Position numbers and translations under genes: made by a program
Part shown: positions 1 to 6,127 of the stretch, in pieces
How the letters are laid out: every line of letters begins with the position of its first letter
How positions within the stretch are numbered: the first letter of the stretch is position 1
Assembly (NCBI GenBank): GCA_945949385.1
Contig: CAMFEL010000080.1
Span: forward strand, 1 to 9,250
Reading direction: 5' to 3'
DNA: 9,250 nucleotides
DNA from: an uncultured Clostridia bacterium
GTDB taxonomy: Bacteria; Bacillota; Clostridia; Oscillospirales; CAG-272
The notes under the pieces: model-generated
Databases searched by the model: none
Seen by the model: the letters and a program-made list of their open reading frames with translations, nothing else
What the model was told of the DNA's origin: nothing

Positions 1-30
1 GGCGGACGGTGAAGCCGTCCGTAAAGCGAT
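1..30. other. window edge, no gene assigned
   Basis: A perfect 7-bp inverted repeat (3-9 with 15-21, loop TGAAG) lies here. One plus-strand frame ends with TGA at 30-32, just at the foot of the next hairpin, so this could be the last ten codons of a gene outside the window. The piece is too short to confirm coding or to choose a strand. Confidence 0.3.
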
Positions 31-73
31 GAAGAAACGCAGGAGAGAGCTTGCTCTCTCCTGCGTTTCTTCA
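30..73. terminator. long perfect hairpin, probable bidirectional terminator
   Basis: Positions 31-50 are the exact reverse complement of 53-72, and 30/73 also pair, giving a stem of about 20 bp with a tiny loop around TT at 51-52. The outer stem is A-rich on the left (GAAGAAA) and T-rich on the right (TTTCTTC). A transcript from either side would therefore end in a GC-rich stem plus a U-rich stretch. It probably closes a gene lying left of the window. The T stretch is interrupted by C, so efficiency is uncertain. Confidence 0.6.
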
Positions 74-80
74 GATGCCT

Positions 81-105
81 GCCGCAACGCGGCACCCCTG
101 CGGGG
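81..105. other. two small GC hairpins upstream of the composite repeat
   Basis: GCCGC-AAC-GCGGC (81-93) is followed directly by CCCC-TGC-GGGG (95-105). Both are perfect short stems. They sit between the long hairpin and the composite element and may belong to the same non-coding unit. No function can be read from them. Confidence 0.45.
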
Positions 106-130
106 GATTTCTATATTGCCGTATCAGGGC

Positions 131-286
131 AAAAGTTTTTGAGGATTGTCAAGGGACTTTTTTCAAAAAGTCCCTTGACCGGGGTGCGGGGCAGAGCCCC
201 GTATGCATCCGGGGTGCGGGGCGGCGCCCCGTATATACTGATCGGGGCGCGGGGCAGAGCCTCGCAAATACCCATTGCGGCTCTGC
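131..286 (+). repeat. composite intergenic element, copy 1 (leader, hairpin, three GC repeats)
   Basis: Three parts follow in order. First is a leader, AAAAGTTTTTGAGGATT (131-147). Second is a perfect 15-bp hairpin (148-162 with 165-179) whose loop-proximal part is a run of T facing a run of A. Third are three GC-rich units of the form GGGGTGCGGGGCAGAGCCCCG at 181-201, 211-231 and 244-264, with spacers such as TATGCAT and TATATACTGAT. Each unit contains a 6-bp hairpin (CGGGGC with GCCCCG). In unit 2 the loop changes to GGC but the stem is kept, and unit 3 carries a G-T pair. Beyond unit 3, GCAGAGC (254-260) and CGCAA (263-267) pair with TTGCG (275-279) and GCTCTGC (280-286). A second copy of the same architecture, inverted, occurs at 9004-9137. 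The element is non-coding by appearance; short frames across it are repeat artefacts. Confidence 0.8.
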
Positions 287-324
287 AAAGGGCATATGAG
301 CCCTTCGCATATGCTGTGCCGCTA

Positions 325-353
325 TTGACTTTTTATACTGCTTTATTTATAAT
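325..353 (+). promoter_or_regulatory. sigma-A promoter for the DUF2079-radC-rimM-trmD operon
   Basis: A -35 box TTGACT (325-330) and a perfect -10 box TATAAT (348-353) are separated by exactly 17 bp. Transcription would start near 360, giving a leader of about 38 nt before the ATG at 398. The next strong promoter is at 4244, so this one probably serves all four genes. Confidence 0.85.
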
Positions 354-397
354 AAGTATAACAGTTATCTATATCAAAAATCGGGCGGAGGTACGGC

Positions 398-2245
398 ATG
401 AAAAGGACAAGCGGGCATAATAATTCCGTAATAAGCTTTTTTGCCTCCTGCTCTATTTCTCCCGCAGACCTGTTTGCCGCCGTCTGCACCGCTTTTGTAA
501 TTGCCTCCGTGGTTTTCCTGTGCGGCGGCAACTTTACGGAGCTTACCTATGTACGCCATTACCCGTGGTGGCTGTTTTCGGCGGTGTTTGCCGTCTCCCT
601 GTGCGCCGTTCTCGCCGCAGGCTGTATTCTGAAAAGTCACACCTTTATTTCAAGGCTTCTGCTGTTTTGCTCCCTTATTATGTCAGTCATACTGTGTATT
701 CAGGAGCCTGAAAACATTTTTTTCAATCTCGGTATTGCCTTTATTATTGTAATAATCATAAAATACGCCGACGGCAGGGGCGCCCTGTCTCTCGCGAAGC
801 CGCAAATATCTCGGCGGACGTCCTTTTATATGACTCTGGGCATTTTTCTTGTGTTTTTTGCTGCGGTTTTCTTTTTCACCGCCGCCAAATACAAGAGCTT
901 TCAGCACGGTACCTTTGATTTCGGCATATTTGCCCAGATGTTTGAGCAGATGGCGAAAACGGGACTGCCCAACACGACCGTGGAGCGCAGCGAACTGCTT
1001 TCCCATTTCGCCGTTCATTTCTCCCCGGTATTTTATCTGCTGCTGCCGGGATATTTGGTTTTCCGCACGCCGCTGTATCTTCTCGCCGCCCAGGCTTTTG
1101 TTGTGGGCTTCGGCGTTTTTCCCGTCCGCCGCATATGCCTTGAGCTGGGACTTTCTCCCCGCACCTCGGTGCTTGCCGCCGCCGTTTTCGCCCTGTATCC
1201 TACAATGGCAAACGGCTGCTTCTACGATTTTCACGAGAACAAAATCCTTACCGTTTTTCTTTTGTATCTCGTCTGCTTCGCCCTCAAAGGAAACCGGGCG
1301 GGGATAGCGGTCTTTGCGCTTCTGACTCTTTCGGTAAAAGAGGACGCCTTTATTTATGTCCTTGCGGTCTGCATATGGATGCTTGTAACTAAGCGCCGCC
1401 GCGGCTTTGCCTGCGGTGTGGCGGCTCTGAGCATTGCATATTTCTTCTTTGCCTGCGCCATGATAAATATGTGCGGCGGCGAGATAATGACCGGCCGCTT
1501 TGACAATTATACACTGACACAGGACGGCGGACTTTTTGAGGTTATCCGCACCTGCGTGACGGATATCGGCTATCTTATAAAAGAAGTATTTGCGGGAGCC
1601 GACACCGAAGCCTTCAGAGAGGTAACCTACGGGGGACAAAAGCTGGAATTCGTGCTTTGGACGGCGGTTCCTCTTATGTTCACCCCCTTTCTCAGAAAGA
1701 AAAGCTCGGAGCTTTGCCTTCTTCTGCCGCTTTTGGTCATAAACCTTATGCCCCGATGGATGTATCAGTTTGACATAGACTATCAGTACACCTACGGAAC
1801 GGCGGCGCTGATGATATTCTCCGCCCTGCTGGCGCTCAGCGAGTGCGGCAGATACAAACGGCGCAGGCTTCTGGCAGCCATGCTTTGCCTCTGCACCGTG
1901 TTTACCGTCTCTGCGGCGTTCTCCAAGGCTCAGCGGCAGGCACTGAGATATTTCCCCAATAAGAAAGCCTACGACGCAACCGAGGAGGCTCTCGGTCAGA
2001 TACCCTCCGACGCCTCCGTCACCGCCTACGGGTATATAGCTCCCCATTTATACTATGTGGACGACCTGCACTCCTCCCCGGAGTATTACGGCGACTACGA
2101 AAAAACAGACTACTATGTAATTGACACGCGATACGCGCGCGACGAGCATACACAGAAAATGTATGATGCCATGGGAGACGATTACAGCCTCCTGTGCGAA
2201 ACGGGTTATATTAAAATATACAGGCTTATCGGTCAGGAACGGTAA
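398..2245 (+). CDS. DUF2079 family polytopic membrane protein
   Basis: A 615-residue integral membrane protein of the DUF2079 family, whose biochemical role is not established. I recall the family as GT-C-like in fold, but that is not shown here. Many hydrophobic helices span roughly residues 15-500. Family hallmarks seen are a TFDFGIFAQMFEQM loop near 171-184, HFAVHFSPVFYLLLPGYL near 203-220, a YDFHENK loop near 275-285 after a YPTM helix, and a VKEDAF segment near 315. The last 95 residues or so are soluble and Tyr/Asp-rich, matching the extracytoplasmic tail usual in this family. GGAGG at 387-391, 6 nt before the ATG, fixes the start. It is the first gene of the operon and stops 5 nt before the RadC-like gene. 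The long open frame on the opposite strand (683-2047) is a shadow. A transferase or transport role in envelope glycan metabolism is possible but only inferred. Confidence 0.88.
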   Translation: MKRTSGHNNSVISFFASCSISPADLFAAVCTAFVIASVVFLCGGNFTELTYVRHYPWWLFSAVFAVSLCAVLAAGCILKSHTFISRLLLFCSLIMSVILCIQEPENIFFNLGIAFIIVIIIKYADGRGALSLAKPQISRRTSFYMTLGIFLVFFAAVFFFTAAKYKSFQHGTFDFGIFAQMFEQMAKTGLPNTTVERSELLSHFAVHFSPVFYLLLPGYLVFRTPLYLLAAQAFVVGFGVFPVRRICLELGLSPRTSVLAAAVFALYPTMANGCFYDFHENKILTVFLLYLVCFALKGNRAGIAVFALLTLSVKEDAFIYVLAVCIWMLVTKRRRGFACGVAALSIAYFFFACAMINMCGGEIMTGRFDNYTLTQDGGLFEVIRTCVTDIGYLIKEVFAGADTEAFREVTYGGQKLEFVLWTAVPLMFTPFLRKKSSELCLLLPLLVINLMPRWMYQFDIDYQYTYGTAALMIFSALLALSECGRYKRRRLLAAMLCLCTVFTVSAAFSKAQRQALRYFPNKKAYDATEEALGQIPSDASVTAYGYIAPHLYYVDDLHSSPEYYGDYEKTDYYVIDTRYARDEHTQKMYDAMGDDYSLLCETGYIKIYRLIGQER

Positions 2246-2250
2246 CAGTT

Positions 2251-2928
2251 ATGAACAAGGACGACTATAATATTCATAAGGATCACAGAAACAGAATGCG
2301 CGCAAAGCTGAAAAGATGCGGCGCAGACGCTTTTGACGCTTATCAGCTTATTGAAATGCTGTTGTTTCACACAATACCGCGAAAGGATACAAATCCCCCT
2401 GCGCACAGGCTTCTGGAGCTTTATCCCGACGGCGGACTTCTCAGAGCGAACGAAGAGGAAATGACCGCCTTGCTGCGCCTTTCCCGCGATACGGTGCTGA
2501 GACTTATCTGCGACAGCCTTTCGAAGGAGCCTATGGAAAGCGATTTTTCCAGGCGCGCCTATCTGTATATCTGGTTTATTGCAAAGCCTGCGGGCTGTGT
2601 GGGTGCCATGTTTCTCGACTCCCACGACAAACTTTTGGAATGTTCCCTGCTGTCCTCCGGCAGAATGTTCCGCTGCGAGAATTATGTGGACAAAATCACG
2701 GATATTGCACGAAAGTGCGGCGCAAAAAAGGTAATTCTTTGCCACAACCACATAAACGGTGACAAAAATCCCTCTATGGAGGATCGCTTCCTGACGGAAT
2801 GTATTTCAAGAAATCTAAGTGAGGCGGGACTTGAATATCTGGGACACTACATAGTTACAGCCTCCGACTGCATATACTGCCCCGGATGCAAAAACGGCGT
2901 AGAGTCCGAGTGTTGTACCCAAAAGTGA
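2251..2928 (+). CDS. RadC-type JAB-domain protein (UPF0758 family)
   Basis: A 225-residue protein of usual RadC length. The N-terminal part (residues 9-75) carries the family signature, with HRNRMRAKL, a LIEMLLFHTIPRKDTNP stretch and HRLLELYPDGG. The C-terminal part (about 105-213) is a JAB/MPN domain. Its JAMM metal site is visible as H165-N-H167, then seven residues, then S175-M-E-D178, so the zinc ligands look intact. The helix-hairpin-helix region around residues 65-90 lacks the usual GIG turn and looks degenerate. The tail ends in a cysteine cluster (C-x2-C, then CC). RadC was once linked to DNA repair, but the family's function is unsettled and many copies ride on mobile elements. Here it sits between DUF2079 and rimM in one transcription unit. 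A weak AGGAA at 2235-2239 lies 11 nt before the ATG, so translation may be partly coupled to the upstream gene. Confidence 0.87.
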   Translation: MNKDDYNIHKDHRNRMRAKLKRCGADAFDAYQLIEMLLFHTIPRKDTNPPAHRLLELYPDGGLLRANEEEMTALLRLSRDTVLRLICDSLSKEPMESDFSRRAYLYIWFIAKPAGCVGAMFLDSHDKLLECSLLSSGRMFRCENYVDKITDIARKCGAKKVILCHNHINGDKNPSMEDRFLTECISRNLSEAGLEYLGHYIVTASDCIYCPGCKNGVESECCTQK

Positions 2929-2945
2929 AAGGATCTTTTTGCCCT

Positions 2946-3464
2946 ATGGAAAAGCGTGAATATCTTGAATGTGCCGCCGTTCGCGGCACTCACGGCGTGC
3001 GCGGCAATGTGCGCCTTGAAAGCCTGTGCAACACCGCCGGGGATCTTGCGTCTCTGCACCGTATGTTTGTGCGGGAGGACAGCGGCTACCGTCAGCTTAC
3101 GGTGGAACATTCCTCCGTGCAGAAGGGCGCTGTGCTGACAAAGTTTCAGGGCGTGGACAGCGTTGAAGCCGCCGCAGCCATGCGGGGAACCCTGCTTTAC
3201 GCGGCGCGGGAGGATATGCCACTTCCCGAGGGAGAGTTTTTTATTGCGGATATGATAGGACTTCCCGTTATTGATCTTGAAAGCGGAAAGCAGTACGGCA
3301 CCCTGTCCGATGTTATCCGCCCCGGAGCGCAGCAGATATATGTGGTAAAGGGCGAAAGGGGAGAGTTTATGATCCCCTGCGTGCCCGAGTTTATAAAGAA
3401 AATATCCGTCGGTGAGGACGCCGACGGCATTTATGTAAGCCTTATTGAGGGAATGACCGATTAA
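2946..3464 (+). CDS. rimM: 16S rRNA processing / ribosome maturation factor RimM
   Basis: RimM binds ribosomal protein S19 and assists maturation of the 30S head domain in the cytoplasm. The 172-residue product has the N-terminal RimM beta-barrel with the motif GTHGVRGNVRL (residues 14-24). It then has a C-terminal PRC-barrel (about 97-168) with FFIADMIGLPV, a YGTLSDVIRPGAQQIYVV segment and the family hallmark MIPCVPEFI. The frame is open from 2886, but that would overlap the RadC-like gene by 43 nt and add 20 residues with no family match. The ATG at 2946 follows GAAAGGA (2927-2933) and gives the normal length. The stop codon is one base from the trmD start, so the two genes are surely co-translated. 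The usual upstream partners rpsP and the KH-protein gene are absent. Confidence 0.95.
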   Translation: MEKREYLECAAVRGTHGVRGNVRLESLCNTAGDLASLHRMFVREDSGYRQLTVEHSSVQKGAVLTKFQGVDSVEAAAAMRGTLLYAAREDMPLPEGEFFIADMIGLPVIDLESGKQYGTLSDVIRPGAQQIYVVKGERGEFMIPCVPEFIKKISVGEDADGIYVSLIEGMTD

Positions 3465-3465
3465 A

Positions 3466-4230
3466 ATGAGATTTGACATTATGACTCTGTTCCCGGATAT
3501 GGTGCGCACCGTGCTTTCGGAAAGCATTATCGGACGCGCCGTGGCCGCGGGATACCTTGAAATAAATGTATACAATATCCGCGACTACTCGGACGACAAG
3601 CGTCACCGCGTAGACGACACCCCCTGCGGCGGCGGGAAGGGTATGCTTATGGCAGCGCCCCCCATTTACAACTGCTTCAGCGCCGTCACCTCCGACAGAT
3701 GCGAGGGGGAGGATATACATGTGGTCTATATGTCCCCCCGCGGGCAGGTGCTTAACGACGAAACGGCGCACCGTCTTGCTTCTCACGACCGTCTCGTCAT
3801 ACTTTGCGGTCATTACGAGGGCGTCGACCAGCGCATAATCGACGAAATTGTGGACGAGGAAATCTCCGTCGGTGACTATGTGCTGACGGGAGGGGAAATA
3901 CCCGCCTGTATCCTCTGCGACTGCGTAGGCAGGCTGTGCGACGGAGTTCTGTCCGACGCCGTTTGCCATGAAGCGGAAAGCTTTGAGGACGATCTTCTGG
4001 AATATCCTCAGTATACACGCCCCGTTGAGTTTATGGGCAGAAAGGTGCCCGAGGTACTGCTCAGCGGTCACCACGCCAATATTGACGCCTGGCGGCTTGA
4101 ACAGTCGGAAAAGCTGACGGCAGAGCGGCGCCCCGACCTGTATGCAAAATACGCCCGCCGCAAAGCCGAGCGTGAGGCCGCCGAAGCGGCGCGAAAAAAG
4201 CGAAGAAAGGCGAAAAAGGATGGCGGTTAA
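3466..4230 (+). CDS. trmD: tRNA (guanine-N1)-methyltransferase TrmD
   Basis: TrmD is a SPOUT-class dimeric enzyme that uses S-adenosylmethionine to methylate N1 of G37 in tRNAs reading CNN-type codons, which prevents +1 frameshifting. The 254-residue product shows the whole family pattern: MTLFPDM at the start, CGGGKGMLM near residue 53 (usually YGGGPGM), GHYEGVDQR at 115-123, and GDYVLTGGEIPA near 136-147. These are followed by a conserved Asp, D152, in the ILCDCVGR helix, then LLEYPQYTRP and the VPEVLLSGHHANI segment. R123 and D152 match the catalytic Arg and Asp of characterised TrmD enzymes. The last 25 residues form a Lys/Arg/Ala-rich tail beyond the core fold. The gene follows rimM after one base. 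The usual downstream rplS is missing; a promoter and a sugar kinase come next. Confidence 0.96.
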   Translation: MRFDIMTLFPDMVRTVLSESIIGRAVAAGYLEINVYNIRDYSDDKRHRVDDTPCGGGKGMLMAAPPIYNCFSAVTSDRCEGEDIHVVYMSPRGQVLNDETAHRLASHDRLVILCGHYEGVDQRIIDEIVDEEISVGDYVLTGGEIPACILCDCVGRLCDGVLSDAVCHEAESFEDDLLEYPQYTRPVEFMGRKVPEVLLSGHHANIDAWRLEQSEKLTAERRPDLYAKYARRKAEREAAEAARKKRRKAKKDGG

Positions 4231-4243
4231 ATGTGCTTTTCGC

Positions 4244-4272
4244 TTGACAAAGAACAAAAAGCTATTTATAAT
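4244..4272 (+). promoter_or_regulatory. perfect consensus sigma-A promoter for the glucokinase
   Basis: TTGACA (4244-4249), 17 bp, TATAAT (4267-4272) is an exact consensus sigma-A promoter. Initiation would fall near 4279, about 40 nt before the ATG at 4319. No operator-like palindrome or cre-like site is obvious around it, so expression may be constitutive and strong. No intrinsic terminator is visible between trmD and this promoter, so read-through from the upstream operon is possible. Confidence 0.9.
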
Positions 4273-4318
4273 CTATATGACTTGATAATTTGCACCGCAG
4301 GGCGGAGAAAGGTTTACT

Positions 4319-5284
4319 ATGTATTATATCGGTATAGATCTGGGCGGCACCAATATTGCCGCAGGCATTGTGGACGAGAATTATAAAATCGTAAGAAAAG
4401 CGTCCACCCCCACAAACGCGGAGCGCAGTGCGGACGAGATAACCGCGGACATCGCCGCTCTCTGCAAAAGGCTGGTTGAGGAGGAGGGCATCACCGTTGA
4501 CCAAATCGGCTCCATCGGAATCGCAACTCCCGGCACGGCAAACTGTGATACGGGCGAGATAATTTACGCCAACAATCTCCCTTTCCGACACTATCCCATG
4601 CAGCAAAAGCTTTCCGAAATGCTGGGCAGCGCAAAGCGCGTTTATATTGAAAACGACGCCAACGCCGCAGCTAAAGCGGAATCGGTTGCAGGCGCCGCAA
4701 AGGGCTCCAGATATTCCGTACTCATCACTCTCGGCACGGGAGTGGGCGGCGGTATTATTATCGACGGCAAGGTATATTCCGGCTTTAACTTTGCGGGAGC
4801 CGAGCTGGGTCACACCGTTATCGTCAAGGACGGCAGACAGTGCACCTGCGGCCGCCGCGGCTGCTGGGAGACTTATTCCTCCGCGACCGGACTTATCCGC
4901 ACCACCAGAGAAAAGCTGGAGGAGTGCAGGAAAGAGGGTCGGGAGACCCTTATGGAAAAGATGATAGGCGGAGATTTGGACAAAATCTCCGGCAAGACCG
5001 CTTTCAAAGCTATGCGCTCCGGCGACGAGGTCGGCGCCGAGGTGGTGGAGGAGTATATCTCCTATCTTACCACGGGTCTTGTAAATATTATAAATATTTT
5101 CCAGCCCAACGTGCTTTCCATCGGCGGCGGGATTTCCAACGAGGGCGATTCCCTTATCGAGCTTCTGCACGACAGAGTATTTGCCGAGACATATTCCAGA
5201 GACGGCACGCCGCAGTGCGAGCTGAAGATCGCTACACTGAAAAACGACGCGGGCATTATCGGTGCGGCGGCTCTCGGTATGTGA
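4319..5284 (+). CDS. glcK: ROK-family glucokinase
   Basis: Probable glucokinase (glucose + ATP to glucose 6-phosphate), cytoplasmic, entry to glycolysis. The 321 residues match the usual length of Firmicute ROK glucokinases. Seen in order are the phosphate-binding loop IGIDLGGTN (4-12), the GIATPGTAN segment near 77-85, the catalytic aspartate D113 in ENDANAA, and the second phosphate motif LGTGVGGGI near 138-146. Next are the sugar-binding E162-L-G-H165 and the zinc site C175-x-C177-x4-C182, with H165 as fourth ligand. A C-terminal SIGGGIS motif and the final GIIGAAALG helix complete the fold. There is no N-terminal helix-turn-helix, so it is a kinase rather than a ROK repressor. AGAAAGG at 4306-4312, 6 nt before the ATG, sets the start. 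The gene stands alone between its own promoter and terminator. Glucose specificity is inferred; another hexose or N-acetylhexosamine is possible. Confidence 0.93.
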   Translation: MYYIGIDLGGTNIAAGIVDENYKIVRKASTPTNAERSADEITADIAALCKRLVEEEGITVDQIGSIGIATPGTANCDTGEIIYANNLPFRHYPMQQKLSEMLGSAKRVYIENDANAAAKAESVAGAAKGSRYSVLITLGTGVGGGIIIDGKVYSGFNFAGAELGHTVIVKDGRQCTCGRRGCWETYSSATGLIRTTREKLEECRKEGRETLMEKMIGGDLDKISGKTAFKAMRSGDEVGAEVVEEYISYLTTGLVNIINIFQPNVLSIGGGISNEGDSLIELLHDRVFAETYSRDGTPQCELKIATLKNDAGIIGAAALGM

Positions 5285-5311
5285 CGCTTTTCCCGTATAT
5301 TTTGACTTTGC

Positions 5312-5340
5312 GGAGTCGGGCAAACGCCCGACTCCTTTTA
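5312..5340 (+). terminator. intrinsic terminator of the glucokinase gene
   Basis: GGAGTCGGGC (5312-5321) and GCCCGACTCC (5326-5335) form a perfect 10-bp stem with an AAAC loop, followed by TTTTATT. It lies 27 nt after the stop codon and is a textbook Rho-independent terminator. Confidence 0.95.
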
Positions 5341-5352
5341 TTGTAAAGCGAA

Positions 5353-5375
5353 AACCACCTACTAACGAGGTGGTT
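5353..5375. repeat. perfect 8-bp hairpin, possible mobile-element end or minus-strand terminator
   Basis: AACCACCT (5353-5360) and AGGTGGTT (5368-5375) pair perfectly around the loop ACTAACG. On the minus strand the stem is followed by TTCGCTTT, so it could end transcripts of the minus-strand GyrI-like gene, though the T run is weak. On the plus strand it opens a folded region. Subterminal hairpins of this style mark ends of IS200/IS605 elements, but no transposase is present here. Confidence 0.45.
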
Positions 5376-5401
5376 CAAAAGAGGCTTTGCCGATGGTTAG
5401 T

Positions 5402-5519
5402 CCCGCCGCATTTGCGTCTGTGGGGCAAATTTGTAAATATCGGAAGTATCGGCGGGTTCTAAGCTCCGCCGCCGGCAGCGGCTTACAGCCGCAGTGGATA
5501 TCTCCGGCTTTGCCGGTGG
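5402..5519. other. densely folded non-coding region (structured RNA or element remnant)
   Basis: Several perfect pairings are nested or adjacent. CCCGCCG (5402-5408) pairs with CGGCGGG (5450-5456), enclosing ATTTGC (5410-5415) with GCAAAT (5425-5430). Next, CCGCCGGCA (5469-5477) pairs with TGCCGGTGG (5511-5519) with one G-T pair, enclosing GCGGCT (5478-5483) with AGCCGC (5487-5492). An alternative stem is CCGGC (5504-5508) with GCCGG (5512-5516). No open frame of interest crosses it. The sub-segment 5445-5494 recurs, diverged, at 6364-6413. The fold resembles the untranslated end regions of IS200/IS605-like elements, but that identity is an inference. Confidence 0.5.
5445..5494 (+). repeat. 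structured ~50-bp direct repeat, copy 1
   Basis: This segment begins AGTATCGGCGG and ends CAGCCGCAG. With small gaps it aligns by eye along its length to 6364-6413 (AGATTCGGCGG to CAGCCGCAG). Both copies keep the CGGCGG/CCGCCG pairing. The two copies lie in the same orientation about 920 bp apart, on either side of the GyrI-like gene. Confidence 0.5.
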
Positions 5520-5555
5520 TTTTGATTCTATGCAGTTGACGGATATCCTTGTTGA

Positions 5556-6014
5556 TTATTGCTTTTGATATGGAATATGGATTTCAACTTTGCAGTTGTT
5601 GTTTTTCTTATCCCACTCCACATAACTTTCTATTGTGGGCAGATCTGCTTTTACCAATCCGTTCTCCGGCAGCAGGGTCTTGTTAACATAATACCATGCA
5701 TTTCCCAATACGTTTTCAGAAAGCGGTCCCTCAGCCCGGTATATTAGCCATTTGGCATCCGGATAAGTATAGCTTTCCAAACCATCCACATCCTGCGGAT
5801 ATTCGACTGCAACCATGTAGTCATTTTGATTATTCTCATCAAATCCAAAGCAAAGTCCAAGCAAGGGCGTTCCGGTACACAACTCTTCCATTTTCCGGAT
5901 ACTTCCGTCATTTCGTGCTACATCCCATGTTCCCCCCGGCTGCGGCGTGACAGCGCGTCTGCCAACTACCCGAAAAGAACTTTTTTCAATCAGCTCAAAG
6001 TTTTTGATGTCCAT
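5556..6014 (-). CDS. stand-alone GyrI-like / AraC-type effector-binding domain protein
   Basis: A small soluble protein of about 152 residues made of one GyrI-like (SHS2-type) ligand-binding domain, with no DNA-binding part. Such domains bind small, often lipophilic or cationic compounds; stand-alone forms include gyrase-inhibitor-like and integron-cassette proteins. Seen are an N-terminal strand (DIKNFELIEKSSFRVVGRR), a central ligand-binding stretch, PDAKWLIYRAEGPL, and an NAWYYVNKTLLPENG helix. A conserved glutamate lies in IESYVEW, and the final strand is VEIHIPY. A frame start at 6020 is possible, but AGAGGA (6027-6022) lies only 1 nt from it and 7 nt from the second ATG at 6014, so 6014 is preferred. 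The stretch is more AT-rich than the surrounding genes and stands in an accessory island beside a methyltransferase relic, which suggests horizontal gain. The ligand is unknown. Confidence 0.82.
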   Translation of the reverse strand: MDIKNFELIEKSSFRVVGRRAVTPQPGGTWDVARNDGSIRKMEELCTGTPLLGLCFGFDENNQNDYMVAVEYPQDVDGLESYTYPDAKWLIYRAEGPLSENVLGNAWYYVNKTLLPENGLVKADLPTIESYVEWDKKNNNCKVEIHIPYQKQ

Positions 6015-6054
6015 TTTCATGTCCTCTTATTTTTTGATTTGAATTGTTTTTCTT

Positions 6055-6083
6055 ATTTTAACAAAATGATTAATATTTGTAAA
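6055..6083 (-). promoter_or_regulatory. minus-strand promoter for the GyrI-like gene
   Basis: Read on the minus strand, TTTACA (6083-6078), 17 bp, then TAAAAT (6060-6055) form a good sigma-A promoter in a very AT-rich stretch. Initiation would fall near 6048, about 35 nt before the start codon at 6014. Confidence 0.65.
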
Positions 6084-6127
6084 TACAATTTTCTAAAAAA
6101 CTAATCAAATGAATAATTAAACGGAAA

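Noticed and set aside
181..264. CRISPR array made of the three GC-rich units
   Set aside because: Spacers are only about 9-12 bp and similar to each other, the units are palindromic and imperfect, and no cas gene is near.
51..420. Short overlapping frames of 82 and 93 codons across the left repeat region
   Set aside because: They translate the GC-rich repeat into GVRGRAP-type repeats and run into the promoter and the DUF2079 start. Repeat artefacts, not genes.
683..2047. Long open frame (454 codons) on the minus strand opposite the DUF2079 gene
   Set aside because: It lies wholly inside a well-recognised gene. It has no family motifs and is rich in Gly/Arg/Lys/His, typical of an antisense shadow of GC-rich codons.
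2886..2945. Upstream ATG at 2886 as start of RimM
   Set aside because: It would overlap the RadC-like gene by 43 nt and add a basic stretch not found in the family; the ATG at 2946 has a GAAAGGA site.
3442..5323. Minus-strand open frames of 271 and 353 codons opposite trmD and the glucokinase
   Set aside because: The opposite strand carries complete, motif-rich enzymes. The antisense translations show no recognisable domains.
5350..5520. tRNA or known riboswitch in the folded region
   Set aside because: No cloverleaf with T-arm GTTCRA or conserved riboswitch core could be made out, and no downstream plus-strand gene is positioned to be controlled.
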